A DNA stretch of 64,000 nt from Fictibacillus phosphorivorans. GTDB lineage: Bacteria > Bacillota > Bacilli > Bacillales > Fictibacillaceae. The translations under genes were made by a program, and so were the position numbers. The notes beneath the pieces were generated by a model that was not told the DNA's origin, made no database searches, and saw only the letters and a program-made list of their open reading frames with translations. Each line of letters starts with the position of its first letter. The stretch's first letter is position 1. Positions 38,363-48,329 of the stretch are shown here, in pieces. The stretch is from the NCBI RefSeq assembly GCF_023715845.1, contig NZ_JAMBOR010000002.1, positions 62,001-126,000 on the forward strand, read 5' to 3'.

Positions 38363-39151
38363 TCATCCTAACAAGTGGAGTACGTGCAGCAAAGGGAATA
38401 CAAACAATGCACTGTCTAGTCTGTCCAAGATTCCCCCATGGCCAGGCAGAAGGTTGCCTGAATCTTTGACATCATAAATTCTTTTGAATGCAGATTCAGC
38501 CAAATCACCAATCTGACCGAAGACTCCGACTAAGACAGAAATGACTAATATTGATAAAAGTGAGAGATCAACAAAGCCAACAGCATAGCAGATTACAGCT
38601 ACTAAAATACTGAAGAAAATACCGCCAATCGCTCCTTCTATCGTTTTATTTGGTGAGATGATCGGCCATAGTTTTCTTTTCCCCATTGATTTACCAACGA
38701 AATAAGCGCCAGAATCTGTTGCCCAGATCATAAACAGAACAAGAAACAGCAATTGGACACCATTTTCTAAAATTCTAGTCTCAAGGAGATAGAAAAAACC
38801 AAACCCTACATATAGCAAACTAAACAAGACAAATGAAATATGATTATATTCCGTTTTGTTTTTATGGACGACCGTTACAACTAATAATAAAAGCACTGCA
38901 AGGATGATTGCGTTTGTTTTAGTAAATGGTTCAATCGCACGCATCCATTGTTCAGGCATAGCAATAATGATCGTAAATACGTACCCGATCAATCCGATAA
39001 AAGTCCGTTCCATCCCTTTCATCCGCAGTAATTCGTACATACCGATTCCTGCGAGTAAAAGAATTAACAATGAGAATGGCCAGCTGCCGTAAAGAGTAAT
39101 CCCGATGAATAAAGCGGCTGCGATTACACCTGTAATTATTCGTTGTTTCAT
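38363..39151 (-). CDS. cdsA: Phosphatidate cytidylyltransferase
   Basis: Makes CDP-diacylglycerol from phosphatidic acid and CTP for phospholipid synthesis. 262 residues, about seven to eight transmembrane helices. The family signature is complete near the C-terminus: [21 protein letters not shown] followed by ILDRLDS (about 217-243). It begins 14 bases after the uppS stop and precedes dxr. Confidence 0.95.
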   Translation of the reverse strand: MKQRIITGVIAAALFIGITLYGSWPFSLLILLLAGIGMYELLRMKGMERTFIGLIGYVFTIIIAMPEQWMRAIEPFTKTNAIILAVLLLLVVTVVHKNKTEYNHISFVLFSLLYVGFGFFYLLETRILENGVQLLFLVLFMIWATDSGAYFVGKSMGKRKLWPIISPNKTIEGAIGGIFFSILVAVICYAVGFVDLSLLSILVISVLVGVFGQIGDLAESAFKRIYDVKDSGNLLPGHGGILDRLDSALFVFPLLHVLHLLG

Positions 39152-39164
39152 AAGTCCTCCTTAA

Positions 39165-39920
39165 TCAAACCCCGCCAAATCTTCTGCCACGCCGGGCAAA
39201 TTGTGATACAGCTTCTCGTAAATGATCTTCTGAAAAATCAGGCCAATAAACCTCAGTAAACCAGAACTCTGAATAGGCAAGCTGCCAAAGCATAAAGTTG
39301 CTTAGACGTACTTCTCCGCTCGTACGGATGAGTAAGTCTGGATCACTCAGTCCTTGGGTCATTAGATGCTTTTCAATCGTAGATTCATTTATTTGAGAAG
39401 GGTCGAGCGTTCCATTCTTGATTTCTTGCCCTATCGCTTTAACGGCAGAAGTAATTTCATCTCTGCTCCCGTAATTCAAAGCAAAGTTCAATATCAATCC
39501 TGTATTCTTTTCGGTACGGCTGATCGCTAGATCGACTGCCTTAATCGTATGTTCGGGTAATGAATCTTTGTTACCCATTATTCTCACTTGTACATTCTCT
39601 TTAATCAAATCTGGCAAAAACGTGTTCAGAAATTCACCTGGAAGCTTCATAAGAAAATCCACTTCCTCACGCGGCCTTTTCCAGTTCTCTGTTGAAAAAG
39701 CATACAGGGTAAGGACTTTAATGCCGATTCTATTCGCTTCTTTTACGATTTTCCTTACGGTTTTCATGCCTTCATGATGACCGGCGATTCGCGGCATTGC
39801 TCTTTTTCTCGCCCAGCGGCCATTACCATCCATGATGATTGCGACATGTGATGGAATGTTTTCATCAAGGTCCCATTTTTGTTCATGACTTTTTTTTCTA
39901 AAGAAAAGCTTGTCAAGCAT
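39165..39920 (-). CDS. uppS: Undecaprenyl diphosphate synthase (cis-prenyltransferase)
   Basis: Builds the C55 lipid carrier for peptidoglycan. 251 residues. The catalytic Asp is at 31 in [10 protein letters not shown], and further family regions are [14 protein letters not shown] and the C-terminal [20 protein letters not shown] plus WPDFSED. A polar N-terminal extension of about 22 residues precedes the core. The ATG follows GGAGG. It is the first gene after the frr terminator and carries a structured leader. Confidence 0.95.
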   Translation of the reverse strand: MLDKLFFRKKSHEQKWDLDENIPSHVAIIMDGNGRWARKRAMPRIAGHHEGMKTVRKIVKEANRIGIKVLTLYAFSTENWKRPREEVDFLMKLPGEFLNTFLPDLIKENVQVRIMGNKDSLPEHTIKAVDLAISRTEKNTGLILNFALNYGSRDEITSAVKAIGQEIKNGTLDPSQINESTIEKHLMTQGLSDPDLLIRTSGEVRLSNFMLWQLAYSEFWFTEVYWPDFSEDHLREAVSQFARRGRRFGGV

Positions 39921-39939
39921 GTATAAGCCTCCATCTTTC

Positions 39940-40015
39940 CAGACTTCTTAAAGAGATCGACGGCTGCGGGTCTGGATCTCTTTAATGCTGGAATCAACTA
40001 TTCGCCTAGATTCCT
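39940..40015 (-). promoter_or_regulatory. structured leader upstream of uppS, possible pseudoknot
   Basis: In minus-strand RNA order: GGAAUC (40015-40010) pairs with GAUUCC (39996-39991); then an 11-bp stem UUAAAGAGAUC (39986-39976) with its complement (39959-39949). The loop of that stem carries CAGAC, which can pair with GUCUG (39945-39941) just before the GGAGG ribosome site. This gives either an H-type pseudoknot or alternative structures. No U tract follows. Confidence 0.5.
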
Positions 40016-40045
40016 TTTCCTTCAGGCGCGTTGATATAGTCTAAT

Positions 40046-40076
40046 AAAAAAGCCCCCTTTCAAAGAGGGCTTTTTT
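40046..40076 (-). terminator. intrinsic terminator after frr
   Basis: AAAAAAGCCC... (from 40046) pairs with GGGCTTTTTT (to 40076) through a stem with one G-U pair in the minus-strand RNA, and a T run follows. It lies about 25 bases past the frr stop and ends the rpsB-tsf-pyrH-frr unit. Confidence 0.88.
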
Positions 40077-40100
40077 TATTTAATTGTACATGGAAAAGCT

Positions 40101-40658
40101 TTATACTTCCATGATTTCTTTTTCTTTATTTGAACTTACACTGTCTACTTCAGACGTGTACTTATCCGTAAGCTTTTGAACTTCATCGTTGTAGCGGCGC
40201 AGTTCATCTTCTGTGATCTCTGCATCCTTTTCAAGCTTCTTTAAATCATCGTTTGCATCTCGGCGGATGTTGCGAAGTGCTACTTTTGCATCTTCTGCAG
40301 ATTTCTTAACTAATTTAACTAAATCTCTTCTTCTTTCTTCAGTAAGAGCCGGGATTGCAATACGGATTACTTGCCCATCGTTTGAAGGGGTAAGACCAAG
40401 ATCAGACTTTAAGATCGCCTTTTCGATATCACCCATTGCTGATTTATCATAAGGCTGAATCACTAACAATCTTGCTTCAGGAGTCGTTACACCTGCTAAT
40501 TGATTGATTGGAGTCGGTGTACCATAGTAATCAACTTGTACTCTGTCTAATAATGAAGGATTCGCTCTTCCTGCACGTAGAGTAGAATATTCACGTCTTA
40601 AAGCACCGATTGCTTTTTGCATCTTTTCTTCTGCTTGAGTTAAAACTTCTTTAGCCAT
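40101..40658 (-). CDS. frr: Ribosome recycling factor
   Basis: 185-residue protein that splits post-termination ribosomes with EF-G. Typical sequence: [30 protein letters not shown] (split here around residue 37), [18 protein letters not shown] and the C-terminal helix region [20 protein letters not shown]. The start directly follows pyrH (40659), so they are tightly coupled. Confidence 0.97.
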   Translation of the reverse strand: MAKEVLTQAEEKMQKAIGALRREYSTLRAGRANPSLLDRVQVDYYGTPTPINQLAGVTTPEARLLVIQPYDKSAMGDIEKAILKSDLGLTPSNDGQVIRIAIPALTEERRRDLVKLVKKSAEDAKVALRNIRRDANDDLKKLEKDAEITEDELRRYNDEVQKLTDKYTSEVDSVSSNKEKEIMEV

Positions 40659-41384
40659 TTAGTTTTTCCCCCTTATAACCGTTCCAATTTTTTCACCTGC
40701 AACAGCACGCTTAATATTTCCTTCTTCCATGATCGAGAACACTACTAAAGGAATGTCATTATCCATACATAATGACGAAGCTGTAGTATCCATCACGGCT
40801 AAACCGTCTTTTAATAAGTCTAAGTAAGATAAAGTTGTATATTTAACCGCGTTTTCATCCAGTTTAGGATCCGCTGAATAAACACCGTCCACATTATTCT
40901 TAGCCATTAAAATAACTTCTGCTTCAATTTCGGCTGCTCTTAGTGCTGCAGTAGTATCTGTAGAGAAATAAGGATTCCCTGTACCCGCAGCAAAAATAAC
41001 TACTCGCTTTTTTTCAAGGTGACGAATGGCTTTTCTTCTGATATAAGGTTCAGCAACCTGTCGCATTTCAATAGATGTCTGTACTCTTGTTTGAACCCCG
41101 ATATTTTCAAGACTGTCTTGAAGAGCCAATGAATTCATCACAGTAGCAAGCATGCCCATGTAATCTGCAGATGCACGGTCCATACCCATTTCACTGCCTG
41201 TTTTTCCACGCCATAGGTTTCCACCACCTACAACTACAGCTACTTCTACACCTAATTCTACAATTTCTTTCACTTGCTCAGCTATAGATTGAACAATCTT
41301 CGGATCGATCCCAGATGTTTGTTCACCAGCTAGCGCTTCTCCGCTAAGTTTCAAGACAACTCGTTTATAATTTGCAGTAGTCAT
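40659..41384 (-). CDS. pyrH: UMP kinase
   Basis: Phosphorylates UMP to UDP. 241 residues from ATG-41384. Amino-acid-kinase fold: [10 protein letters not shown] at 11-20, [10 protein letters not shown] (about 56-65), [17 protein letters not shown] and [14 protein letters not shown]. The open frame to 41399 adds MMEGQ, but GGAGGG lies just upstream of 41384 and the family N-terminus ([11 protein letters not shown]) agrees. It sits between tsf and frr, with a terminator after tsf, so it may have its own promoter in 41400-41510, where I could not find a convincing one. Confidence 0.95.
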   Translation of the reverse strand: MTTANYKRVVLKLSGEALAGEQTSGIDPKIVQSIAEQVKEIVELGVEVAVVVGGGNLWRGKTGSEMGMDRASADYMGMLATVMNSLALQDSLENIGVQTRVQTSIEMRQVAEPYIRRKAIRHLEKKRVVIFAAGTGNPYFSTDTTAALRAAEIEAEVILMAKNNVDGVYSADPKLDENAVKYTTLSYLDLLKDGLAVMDTTASSLCMDNDIPLVVFSIMEEGNIKRAVAGEKIGTVIRGKN

Positions 41385-41512
41385 TTGTCCCTCCATCACC
41401 TAAAAAAAATTTCTTATTTAAATCAAGCCTTAGCTCTTAATATCAATATTAAAAGCGCAAACCTTTTTGAATAGAAAAAACCTGAAATGAATTATTTAAG
41501 GTTATTTCTGTA

Positions 41513-41546
41513 AAAAAAGAGGAACACAACGTGCTCCCCTTTTTTA
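41513..41546 (-). terminator. intrinsic terminator after tsf
   Basis: In minus-strand RNA GGGGAGCAC pairs with GUGUUCCUC (two G-U pairs) across a 3-base loop and is flanked by A and U runs (41513-41546). It lies about 12 bases past the tsf stop. Confidence 0.82.
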
Positions 41547-41557
41547 AATCATTGTGC

Positions 41558-42436
41558 TTACTTTTTCACTTGAGACATAACTTCTTCAGCGAAGTTGTCT
41601 TCACGCTTTTCAAGACCTTCTCCAACTTCAAAACGAACGAAGGCTTTAACAGTAGCACCTTTGGAAGCTACATATTTACCTACTTTTTGGTCTGGATCTT
41701 TAATGAAAGATTGATCGTTCAAGCAGATATCTTCGAAGTATTTTCCAAGACGACCTTCCACCATTTTAGCAACGATGTTTTCAGGCTTGCCTTCGTTTAG
41801 AGCTTGCTCAGTCAACACTTTACGCTCGCGAGCAACTTCTTCTTCGCTAACTTCATCACGAGAGATATACTTAGGATTTACAGCCGCAACGTGCATTGCT
41901 ACATCTTTAGCAACACCTTCATCAGTCGTTCCTTCAACTACTGAAAGAACACCGATTCTTCCGCCCATGTGCAAGTATGCACCAAATGCTGCATTTTCAC
42001 CTTTTTTCAAGATTTCAAAACGGCGAAGTGTGATTTTCTCACCAATTTTAGCGATTGCACTGTTAATATAGTCATGAACTGTTGTGCCGTTGTATTCAGA
42101 TGCTAATGCATCTTCAACAGTAGCAGGCTCTGTAGCTAGAATGTGGTTAGCTAGTTCAGCGATAAGACTCTTGAAGTTTTCGTTTTTTGCAACGAAATCT
42201 GTTTCAGAGTTCACTTCTAAAATAATCGCTTTGTCACCGTCAACAACGACAGAAGTTAAACCTTCTGCTGCGATACGGTCAGCTTTTTTAGCTGCTTTAG
42301 CGATTCCTTTTTCACGAAGGTAGTCAATAGCTGCCTCCATGTTTCCGTCTGTTTCAGTTAATGCTTTTTTACAATCCATCATACCTGCGCCTGTTTTTTC
42401 ACGCAATTCTTTAACCATTTGAGCTGTAATAGCCAT
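41558..42436 (-). CDS. tsf: Elongation factor Ts
   Basis: Nucleotide-exchange factor for EF-Tu, 292-293 residues from ATG-42436. UBA-like N-terminal domain ([19 protein letters not shown]), the EF-Tu-contacting motif [10 protein letters not shown] (about 75-84), then two core domains; [15 protein letters not shown] lies near the end. The frame is open to 42469, but AGGAGG stands upstream of 42436. It follows rpsB by about 100 bases. Confidence 0.96.
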   Translation of the reverse strand: MAITAQMVKELREKTGAGMMDCKKALTETDGNMEAAIDYLREKGIAKAAKKADRIAAEGLTSVVVDGDKAIILEVNSETDFVAKNENFKSLIAELANHILATEPATVEDALASEYNGTTVHDYINSAIAKIGEKITLRRFEILKKGENAAFGAYLHMGGRIGVLSVVEGTTDEGVAKDVAMHVAAVNPKYISRDEVSEEEVARERKVLTEQALNEGKPENIVAKMVEGRLGKYFEDICLNDQSFIKDPDQKVGKYVASKGATVKAFVRFEVGEGLEKREDNFAEEVMSQVKK

Positions 42437-42491
42437 GTGTTTTGCCTCCTTGGGTAATATGTAATACATTTTTACATTAAAAAAGGTGATA

Positions 42492-42516
42492 AAGGGTCAT
42501 CCCCTCTACCACCCTT
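42492..42516 (-). other. small hairpin between rpsB and tsf
   Basis: AAGGGT (42492-42497) can pair with ACCCTT (42511-42516) around a 13-base loop; the minus-strand sequence that follows is T-rich only after ten bases. It may attenuate transcription into tsf. Support is weak. Confidence 0.25.
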
Positions 42517-42535
42517 GAGCATTCCATTTAATTAA

Positions 42536-43261
42536 TTAAGCAGTTGTTTCTTCTTCTGCTGCTTCTGCTGTTTCTTCTCCGCCTTGGTTTGCTTCGATGA
42601 TTGCATCAGCCATTTTACCAGTTAGAAGTTTAACTGCACGGATAGCATCGTCGTTACCAGGGATAACGTGATCAACTTCATCCGGGTCACAGTTAGTATC
42701 AACAATAGCGATGATCGGAATGTTTAATTTACGAGCTTCAGCAATCGCAATACGCTCTTTACGAGGGTCAACTACGAATAATGCATCTGGAAGCTTGTTC
42801 ATTTCTTTAATTCCGCCTAGGAACTTTTCAAGACGTTCCATTTCTTTTTTAAGAAGGATTACTTCTTTCTTAGGAAGTACATCAAAAGTACCGTCTTCCT
42901 GCATTTTTTCAAGATCCTTCAAACGGTTAATACGTTTGCGGATTGTACCGAAGTTTGTTAATGTTCCACCCAACCAACGTTGGTTGATGTAGTACATATC
43001 AGAACGTTGAGCTTCTTCCTTCACTGAATCTTGAGCTTGCTTTTTAGTACCAACGAAAAGGATCTTTCCGCCGTCTGCTGCGATGTTACGCATAACATTG
43101 TAGCATTCTTCTACTTTCTTTACCGTCTTTTGTAGATCGATAATGTAGATACCGTTTCTTTCTGTGAAAATGTAACGAGACATCTTCGGATTCCAACGGC
43201 GAGTCTGATGACCAAAGTGTACACCAGCTTCTAACAATTGTTTCATTGAAATTACTGCCAT
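42536..43261 (-). CDS. rpsB: 30S ribosomal protein S2
   Basis: 241 residues from ATG-43261 ([20 protein letters not shown]). Conserved [34 protein letters not shown] and [18 protein letters not shown] are all present; the C-terminal tail is Glu/Ala-rich. It joins the 30S subunit late. AGGAGG precedes the start. The open frame to 43300 lies in the leader. It opens the rpsB-tsf unit and has its own promoter after the flagellar operon. Confidence 0.97.
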   Translation of the reverse strand: MAVISMKQLLEAGVHFGHQTRRWNPKMSRYIFTERNGIYIIDLQKTVKKVEECYNVMRNIAADGGKILFVGTKKQAQDSVKEEAQRSDMYYINQRWLGGTLTNFGTIRKRINRLKDLEKMQEDGTFDVLPKKEVILLKKEMERLEKFLGGIKEMNKLPDALFVVDPRKERIAIAEARKLNIPIIAIVDTNCDPDEVDHVIPGNDDAIRAVKLLTGKMADAIIEANQGGEETAEAAEEETTA

Positions 43262-43376
43262 AATGGCACCTCCTAGGTTTTTTTCCTCCGTTTGTTTCAC
43301 CTTTGACCGACAACTGCTTATTCAGCAGCACCACGTCGTTCAAATCCACAAACGTGTGTGATTAACACCGAGAAAT

Positions 43377-43406
43377 AATATAACATATTTCGCGTAATTT
43401 CTGCAA
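43377..43406 (-). promoter_or_regulatory. candidate SigA promoter for rpsB
   Basis: On the minus strand TTGCAG (43401-43406) and TATATT (43377-43382) are 18 bases apart, just past the swrB stop. The roughly 110-base leader that follows contains a CTGCT/AGCAG hairpin, a possible S2 feedback site. Confidence 0.55.
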
Positions 43407-43419
43407 GTCATTTTGAGTG

Positions 43420-43857
43420 TTATGCATAAAATTTTAAAAGTAATTCGATTTCGCCTTTTCCCCGGTTCATGATCTTAGCGATTTCCTCAGCATTATATCC
43501 TTTATTGGCTAAAATTATCACCTGGTTCGTATCAGGTGTTGTTTTCCATCCAAAACTTCCTTCATCTTCTCTACGCTTTTCATCATTCAAATAAATATTG
43601 AGGTCTGTTTTATTTTCATTTGTAGTATCATGAATTTCTTGTTTATCATACTCCATATTATTTCTAAAGTCAGAAATGAGTTTGTAAATCTGTTCATTTT
43701 CGTACTTCATCTCTTGTGAAAAAAGCTCCATCATCTCTTCCATTTGCTCTGTAGAATCTTTGTTTTTATGATTCTCTTCAACCTTTTTCCAAAGTAAAAA
43801 AATAAAATAAAGACAGACAGCATTTAGTAATAAGCTAATAAATACAATACCGTTCAC
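43420..43857 (-). CDS. swrB: SwrB (YlxL): swarming motility / flagellar assembly protein
   Basis: 145 residues with an N-terminal membrane anchor (about 3-22), a charged coiled-coil-like region (about 25-80) and a C-terminal helix motif GYNAEEIAKIMNRGKGEIELLL. In B. subtilis SwrB is the last gene of the fla/che operon and promotes activation of flagellar export and SigD. It lies 55 bases after sigD here, in the same position. Sequence conservation in this family is low, so assignment leans on position and architecture. Confidence 0.85.
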   Translation of the reverse strand: MNGIVFISLLLNAVCLYFIFLLWKKVEENHKNKDSTEQMEEMMELFSQEMKYENEQIYKLISDFRNNMEYDKQEIHDTTNENKTDLNIYLNDEKRREDEGSFGWKTTPDTNQVIILANKGYNAEEIAKIMNRGKGEIELLLKFYA

Positions 43858-43912
43858 AGTTTTCCACCTAACCTAAGTCATTTATTTTTCCCATTAGGTT
43901 TTTGATTATTTC

Positions 43913-44677
43913 TTACATATAACGTTGCAATACCTGCCTGATTCTAAAAAGTGCTTTTGAATGAATCTGAGAAATTCTTGATGTAGATAAACCGAGTATT
44001 TGTCCAATCTCAGTCAAAGTCAACTCTTCGTAGTAGAACAAACTTACTACAAGCTGCTCTTTTTCAGATAACTCCTTAATAACGAGAGCAAGTTCTCCAT
44101 GCAGTTCCTCCTGAAGTAAACGGTTTTCAGGTGTTATTGCTTTTTTATCTTCTATTGTATAACTTACTTTTTCCCGGCTTTCCGATTCCTTGTTTTCTTC
44201 ATCAATGGATAAAATATTTGCCATAAAGCTCTCTGACATCACTGTTGTAACATCATTCTCCGAAAGACTCAGTTCTTCAGCTACTTCTTTTGCACTCACT
44301 GAACGAAGGTTCTCCTGTTCCAACTTTTCTATGGCAGCTTCCACTTTCTTTGTTTTTTCACGAAGGCTTCGTGGCAGCCAATCCTCTCTTCGAAGACCAT
44401 CTAATATCGCTCCTCGGATTCGGAAGGAAGCATAAGTATCAAATTTCAAATCACGCTCTGGTTCAAATTTCTTTAAAGCATCATATAAGCCAAGCATCCC
44501 TAGGGACCGTAGTTCATCTTTATTTACGCTTTTTGGCAGTCCAACCGATATCCTTTGAACATGATAGTTAACAAGAGGCAAATATGCGCGAAGCAATTCG
44601 TCACCTGCTTCTCGATCACGGCTAGTATTCCACTTTTCCCAGCAAGTTTGCTCTTCTACTAAAGACGGCTCCGTCAT
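43913..44677 (-). CDS. sigD: RNA polymerase sigma-D (flagellar/motility sigma factor, FliA type)
   Basis: 254-residue sigma-28. Region 2 has NKDELRSLGMLGLYDALKKF and YASFRIRGAILDGLR with EDWLPRSLR, region 3 follows (about 110-150), and region 4 is SEKEQLVVSLFYYEELTLTE with the helix-turn-helix QILGLSTSRISQIHSKAL. It directs late flagellar, chemotaxis and autolysin genes and is held by FlgM until hook completion. It follows cheD as in B. subtilis. Confidence 0.96.
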   Translation of the reverse strand: MTEPSLVEEQTCWEKWNTSRDREAGDELLRAYLPLVNYHVQRISVGLPKSVNKDELRSLGMLGLYDALKKFEPERDLKFDTYASFRIRGAILDGLRREDWLPRSLREKTKKVEAAIEKLEQENLRSVSAKEVAEELSLSENDVTTVMSESFMANILSIDEENKESESREKVSYTIEDKKAITPENRLLQEELHGELALVIKELSEKEQLVVSLFYYEELTLTEIGQILGLSTSRISQIHSKALFRIRQVLQRYM

Positions 44678-44712
44678 GGAAATCCTCCTTGTTTTATTAC
44701 CGATTGTCTCGA

Positions 44713-45201
44713 TTAAATAATTTTAGTGCCTTTATTTACTGTTTTAATGGTTAAATGATAAGTCGCAGGATTAAATTCAATGGTTCTCCCGCTGTTTCCT
44801 CCGACATCACTTGCAATAAGAGGAATACCTAGTTGGTTAAGGTGATACTTTACACTTTCAATATTTCGAGGACCAATCCTCATCATTTCGCTAGCAGAAG
44901 AAAACTGAAACATTTGAGCTCCCCCTGCTATTTTCGCTTTTAAACGTTTTGCAGTTGCCCCTTTTTTTAATAGCAAGTCATATAAAGCTTTTATTGCGGT
45001 ATCCGCAAATTTCCCACTATTAGTGGAAGCTGACTTGACTAGGGTAGATTGGGGCAGCATCACATGTGCCATTCCAGCTATTTTTCGGACTTCATCATAT
45101 AAAATAACGCCTACGCAAGAACCAAGACCTGTTGTCCTAATTGTGTTAGGAGGGGTTACGAGGTTAATATCCGCAATTCCGACTTTAATCATTTCACTCA
45201 T
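44713..45201 (-). CDS. cheD: Chemoreceptor glutamine deamidase CheD
   Basis: 162 residues from ATG-45201. The catalytic Cys29 is in TTGLGSCVGV and His46 is in AGMAHVMLP; the third-residue Thr is in KFADTAIKAL. CheD deamidates receptor glutamines and binds CheC to raise its CheY-P phosphatase activity, part of the B. subtilis-type adaptation circuit. It overlaps cheC by 8 bases. A longer frame to 45222 lies wholly within cheC; GGGAG sits 9 bases from 45201. ATG-45192 is another possibility. Confidence 0.92.
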   Translation of the reverse strand: MSEMIKVGIADINLVTPPNTIRTTGLGSCVGVILYDEVRKIAGMAHVMLPQSTLVKSASTNSGKFADTAIKALYDLLLKKGATAKRLKAKIAGGAQMFQFSSASEMMRIGPRNIESVKYHLNQLGIPLIASDVGGNSGRTIEFNPATYHLTIKTVNKGTKII

Positions 45202-45826
45202 CCATCGGAACTCCCAGTGCATTAAAAATTTTTGCGAATGACTCAGGATCTGGCATTAAAAAAAAGTGTCCTTTTACTTCATCAAGTCTCCTTATGTCCG
45301 TAAACGCTGTATCTATGACGATTGCTAAATCACTTACTGCAGATATTTCGAAAAGCCCGAAACTGAGGATAGCACCAGCCATATCTATACTTGTTGCGGG
45401 AACAGATGGCTGAAGGTTCAGCCCTGTAAAATCTGAGAATGAGGTAAGATAGGATCCTGATAAGATATTTCCTACTTCCTGCAGAGCGGATATCGTCATT
45501 TCTGAGTGAATACCTTCAGTCAGTTGAACAGCTTCTCCTCCTAACAAATCACCAAGGAGTGTTTCTGCTTGTTCAATAGGAAGCATAAAAAACATACACC
45601 CTGGTGCATCACCAACAATCCTTAAAAAAACAGAGGCTACAATATTTTCAGATCCTCCCACCATCTCCATAATTTCCTCAAAAGAAATAACGTTCACAGA
45701 AGGCACTTTCATATCTACCGCTTTATTCAGCATGGTAGATAAGGCAGTTGCCGCATGACCGGCTCCAATATTTCCGATCTCTCTTAAAATATCTAAGTGA
45801 AGGTGATTGATCTTTGTTAAATCCAT
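45194..45826 (-). CDS. cheC: CheY-P phosphatase CheC
   Basis: 210 residues with two copies of the phosphatase motif (D/S)xxxExxN: Asp12/Glu16/Asn19 in the first (LDILREIGNIGAGHAAT) and Ser113/Glu117/Asn120 in the second (ISALQEVGNILSGSYLTSF). Both look intact. It works with CheD. It lies between cheW and cheD, two bases from cheW. Confidence 0.94.
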   Translation of the reverse strand: MDLTKINHLHLDILREIGNIGAGHAATALSTMLNKAVDMKVPSVNVISFEEIMEMVGGSENIVASVFLRIVGDAPGCMFFMLPIEQAETLLGDLLGGEAVQLTEGIHSEMTISALQEVGNILSGSYLTSFSDFTGLNLQPSVPATSIDMAGAILSFGLFEISAVSDLAIVIDTAFTDIRRLDEVKGHFFLMPDPESFAKIFNALGVPMDE

Positions 45827-45827
45827 G

Positions 45828-46292
45828 TTACTTTCCGCTTTCTAATGGTTGAAGTACAGTAATCTTTTCAGGATTTAACACTTTAGTAAGGTTTAATAAG
45901 ATAAGAAGACGTTTCTCTATCTTTGCAACTCCCTGTAAATATTCAGCATCTACTCCTCCTACTACTTCTGGAGGAGGTTCAATAGATTCTGCGTCAATGT
46001 CCATAACGTCGTTTGCTGCATCTACAATAAGCCCCGCATCAATCGATCCTGCTGTAACAATGATAATTCGCGTACTTTCGGTATATGCGGCTTCTTCTAT
46101 GTCAAAGCGAGAACGCAGATCGATGATTGGAGTTACGACACCTCGTAGATTGATAACTCCTTTAATAAATGAATTGGTCCTTGGAATCCTTGTAATAGGC
46201 TGCATTCTTTCAATGGACTTTACTTCATGGACAGGAATAGCATATTCTTCCTCTTTTAATTGAAATATGATTACTTTTTGCTCGTTTAACAT
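45828..46292 (-). CDS. cheW: Chemotaxis coupling protein CheW
   Basis: 154-residue SH3-like adaptor linking receptors to CheA. Family core: FQLKEEEYAIPVHEVKSIERM at the N-terminus, NSFIKGVINLRGVVTPIIDLR (about 40-60) and VVGGVDAEYLQGVAKIEKRLLILL. It sits between cheA and cheC. Confidence 0.95.
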   Translation of the reverse strand: MLNEQKVIIFQLKEEEYAIPVHEVKSIERMQPITRIPRTNSFIKGVINLRGVVTPIIDLRSRFDIEEAAYTESTRIIIVTAGSIDAGLIVDAANDVMDIDAESIEPPPEVVGGVDAEYLQGVAKIEKRLLILLNLTKVLNPEKITVLQPLESGK

Positions 46293-46310
46293 AATTAGAC
46301 ATCCACCTTC

Positions 46311-48314
46311 TTATTTGATTAGTGCATTGCAATCTAAAATTAATGCTACTTGCCCATCACCCAGTATCGTTGCACCCGAAATAGCAAATACGGAGGAAAG
46401 ATACTGTCCAAGTGATTTAAGAACGATCTCTTGCTGTCCAATAAACGAATCCACGACTAGAGCAGCCATTTTATCTCCTTTTCTAACAACAACTACAGGT
46501 ACATGTTCACTTGCTTCGATCAAGGGCGGGACTTCGAATATTTCTTTCATAAAAACTAAAGGTACAACTCTTCCCCGGAAATCCATTACCTTTTGGTTAT
46601 GTACAGACAAGATCTCATCTTTTCTAATAATGGCTGTCTCAATAATGGAAGAAAGCGGGATTGCATATTTTTCATTTTGAACTTCAACAAGCATGGCAGA
46701 CATGATCGAAAGGGTTAGTGGAAGTTGAATAGAAAATATCGTTCCGAATCCCCGTGTTGAATCGACAGTGATCAAACCGCCCAGTGACTCGATCTTGTTC
46801 TTTACAACATCCAATCCTACTCCGCGCCCTGAAATGTCCGATATTACTTCTGCCGTAGAGAATCCAGAAGCGAACAATAATTCAAAACACTGTTTATCAC
46901 TCAAATTTTCTGACATTTCTTTTGTGATGATCCCATTTTCTAAAGCTTTATCAACTACTCTTTGACGATTGATCCCTGCTCCATCATCTTCAATCTCAAT
47001 GAAGACATGGTTTCCGCTATGATAAGCTCTTAAATAGATTGTTCCTGTCTCATTTTTTCCAGCAGCAATTCGAGCAGCTGGCTTCTCAATGCCATGGTCA
47101 ATAGAATTTCGAAGTAAATGTACAAGTGGATCACCGATCTCATCGATCACGGTACGGTCCAGTTCAGTTTCAGCACCAAGAATCTCAAGATTCACGTTTT
47201 TGGCTAAGTCTTTTGCAAGACCGCGAACCATACGTGGAAAACGGTTAAATACTTGTTCAATCGGAACCATGCGCATGGTAAGAATAATATTTTGCAAGTC
47301 CCCTGATACGCGATTCATCCGTTCAACGGTTTCATTCAGCTCTGGGCTTTTCAGCATTTTAGAAATCTCTTCGAGTCTTCCTCGGTCGATGACCAACTCT
47401 TCAAAAAGGTTCATTAATTGATCAAGCCGATCAATATTTACTCTTATTGTCTTCCCAGAGACTGTGCTGCCGGTACTATGGGCACTAGAGTTCTCTTTTT
47501 TTGTTTCGGAAGAGTTACTCACTTTCTCAGCTGGATGTTCACTTTCACTATGTACGGAATCGTTAAGCATACCTGGGTAAATCTCTGAAACAACGACTTT
47601 ATCTACTTCCGAAACTTTCAATATTCGCTGTTTTACCTCTTCTCCACTTTCCTGTGTAAGGACCGACAGCTTGAAGTCCGAATCAAATTGTTCGGCTTCC
47701 AACATATCTACGGCTGGAACAGCTTTTATGATCTCACCGATCTGCTCAATGACTTCAAACACCATATAGACTCTAGCAGCTTTTAAAATACAATCCTTAC
47801 GAAGATTGATCGAAAGTTCGTAAGCATGAAACCCTTGTTCTTTTGATTGTAAGATAATCTCTTTTTCATATTGGTCAAACGTTTGAGCGGAATTGACGGG
47901 TTCATTATCTATTTGAGATACAGGCATTGACTGTTGACCTTTTTCAAGCACTTCGAGATCACGAACCGTTTTTGAAACATCTCTTTTTCCGCTGCCGCCT
48001 TCTGATATCTCAACTACCATTGCTTCTAAGTGATCCAGTGATGCGAAAAGTACATCTAGTAATTGTGTAGTCACACTAATCTTTTTATTTCGAATGGAAT
48101 CAAGTACATTTTCCATACAATGCGTTAAGCTTGCGAGGTCTTCATAACCCATCGTTGCCGACATCCCTTTAAGCGTATGGGCAGATCGGAAAATTTCATT
48201 GACGATGGACAATTCTTCAGGTGATTTTTCCAGTAGCAGCACCTGCTGATTGATCGCTGTAAGGTGTTCTTTACTTTCCTCAATAAATATGTCGAAATAT
48301 TGAGTCATTTCCAT
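46311..48314 (-). CDS. cheA: Chemotaxis histidine kinase CheA
   Basis: 667 residues. HPt domain with phospho-accepting His46 (RSAHTLKGMSATMG), P2 CheY/CheB-binding domain (about 150-245), an acidic linker, dimerisation (about 285-350), HATPase (N box DPLVHLLRNSIDHGIE; G boxes DDGAGI and GRGVGLDVV) and a C-terminal CheW-like domain (from about 530). It phosphorylates CheY and CheB in response to receptor state. It lies between cheB and cheW. Confidence 0.96.
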   Translation of the reverse strand: MEMTQYFDIFIEESKEHLTAINQQVLLLEKSPEELSIVNEIFRSAHTLKGMSATMGYEDLASLTHCMENVLDSIRNKKISVTTQLLDVLFASLDHLEAMVVEISEGGSGKRDVSKTVRDLEVLEKGQQSMPVSQIDNEPVNSAQTFDQYEKEIILQSKEQGFHAYELSINLRKDCILKAARVYMVFEVIEQIGEIIKAVPAVDMLEAEQFDSDFKLSVLTQESGEEVKQRILKVSEVDKVVVSEIYPGMLNDSVHSESEHPAEKVSNSSETKKENSSAHSTGSTVSGKTIRVNIDRLDQLMNLFEELVIDRGRLEEISKMLKSPELNETVERMNRVSGDLQNIILTMRMVPIEQVFNRFPRMVRGLAKDLAKNVNLEILGAETELDRTVIDEIGDPLVHLLRNSIDHGIEKPAARIAAGKNETGTIYLRAYHSGNHVFIEIEDDGAGINRQRVVDKALENGIITKEMSENLSDKQCFELLFASGFSTAEVISDISGRGVGLDVVKNKIESLGGLITVDSTRGFGTIFSIQLPLTLSIMSAMLVEVQNEKYAIPLSSIIETAIIRKDEILSVHNQKVMDFRGRVVPLVFMKEIFEVPPLIEASEHVPVVVVRKGDKMAALVVDSFIGQQEIVLKSLGQYLSSVFAISGATILGDGQVALILDCNALIK

Positions 48315-48329
48315 TTATAAAACCTCCCT

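Noticed and set aside
39940-40015. uppS leader as a T-box or known riboswitch
   Set aside because: No T-box sequence (TGGNACCGCG type), no large stem I, and no terminator/antiterminator pair; kept only as an unassigned structured leader.
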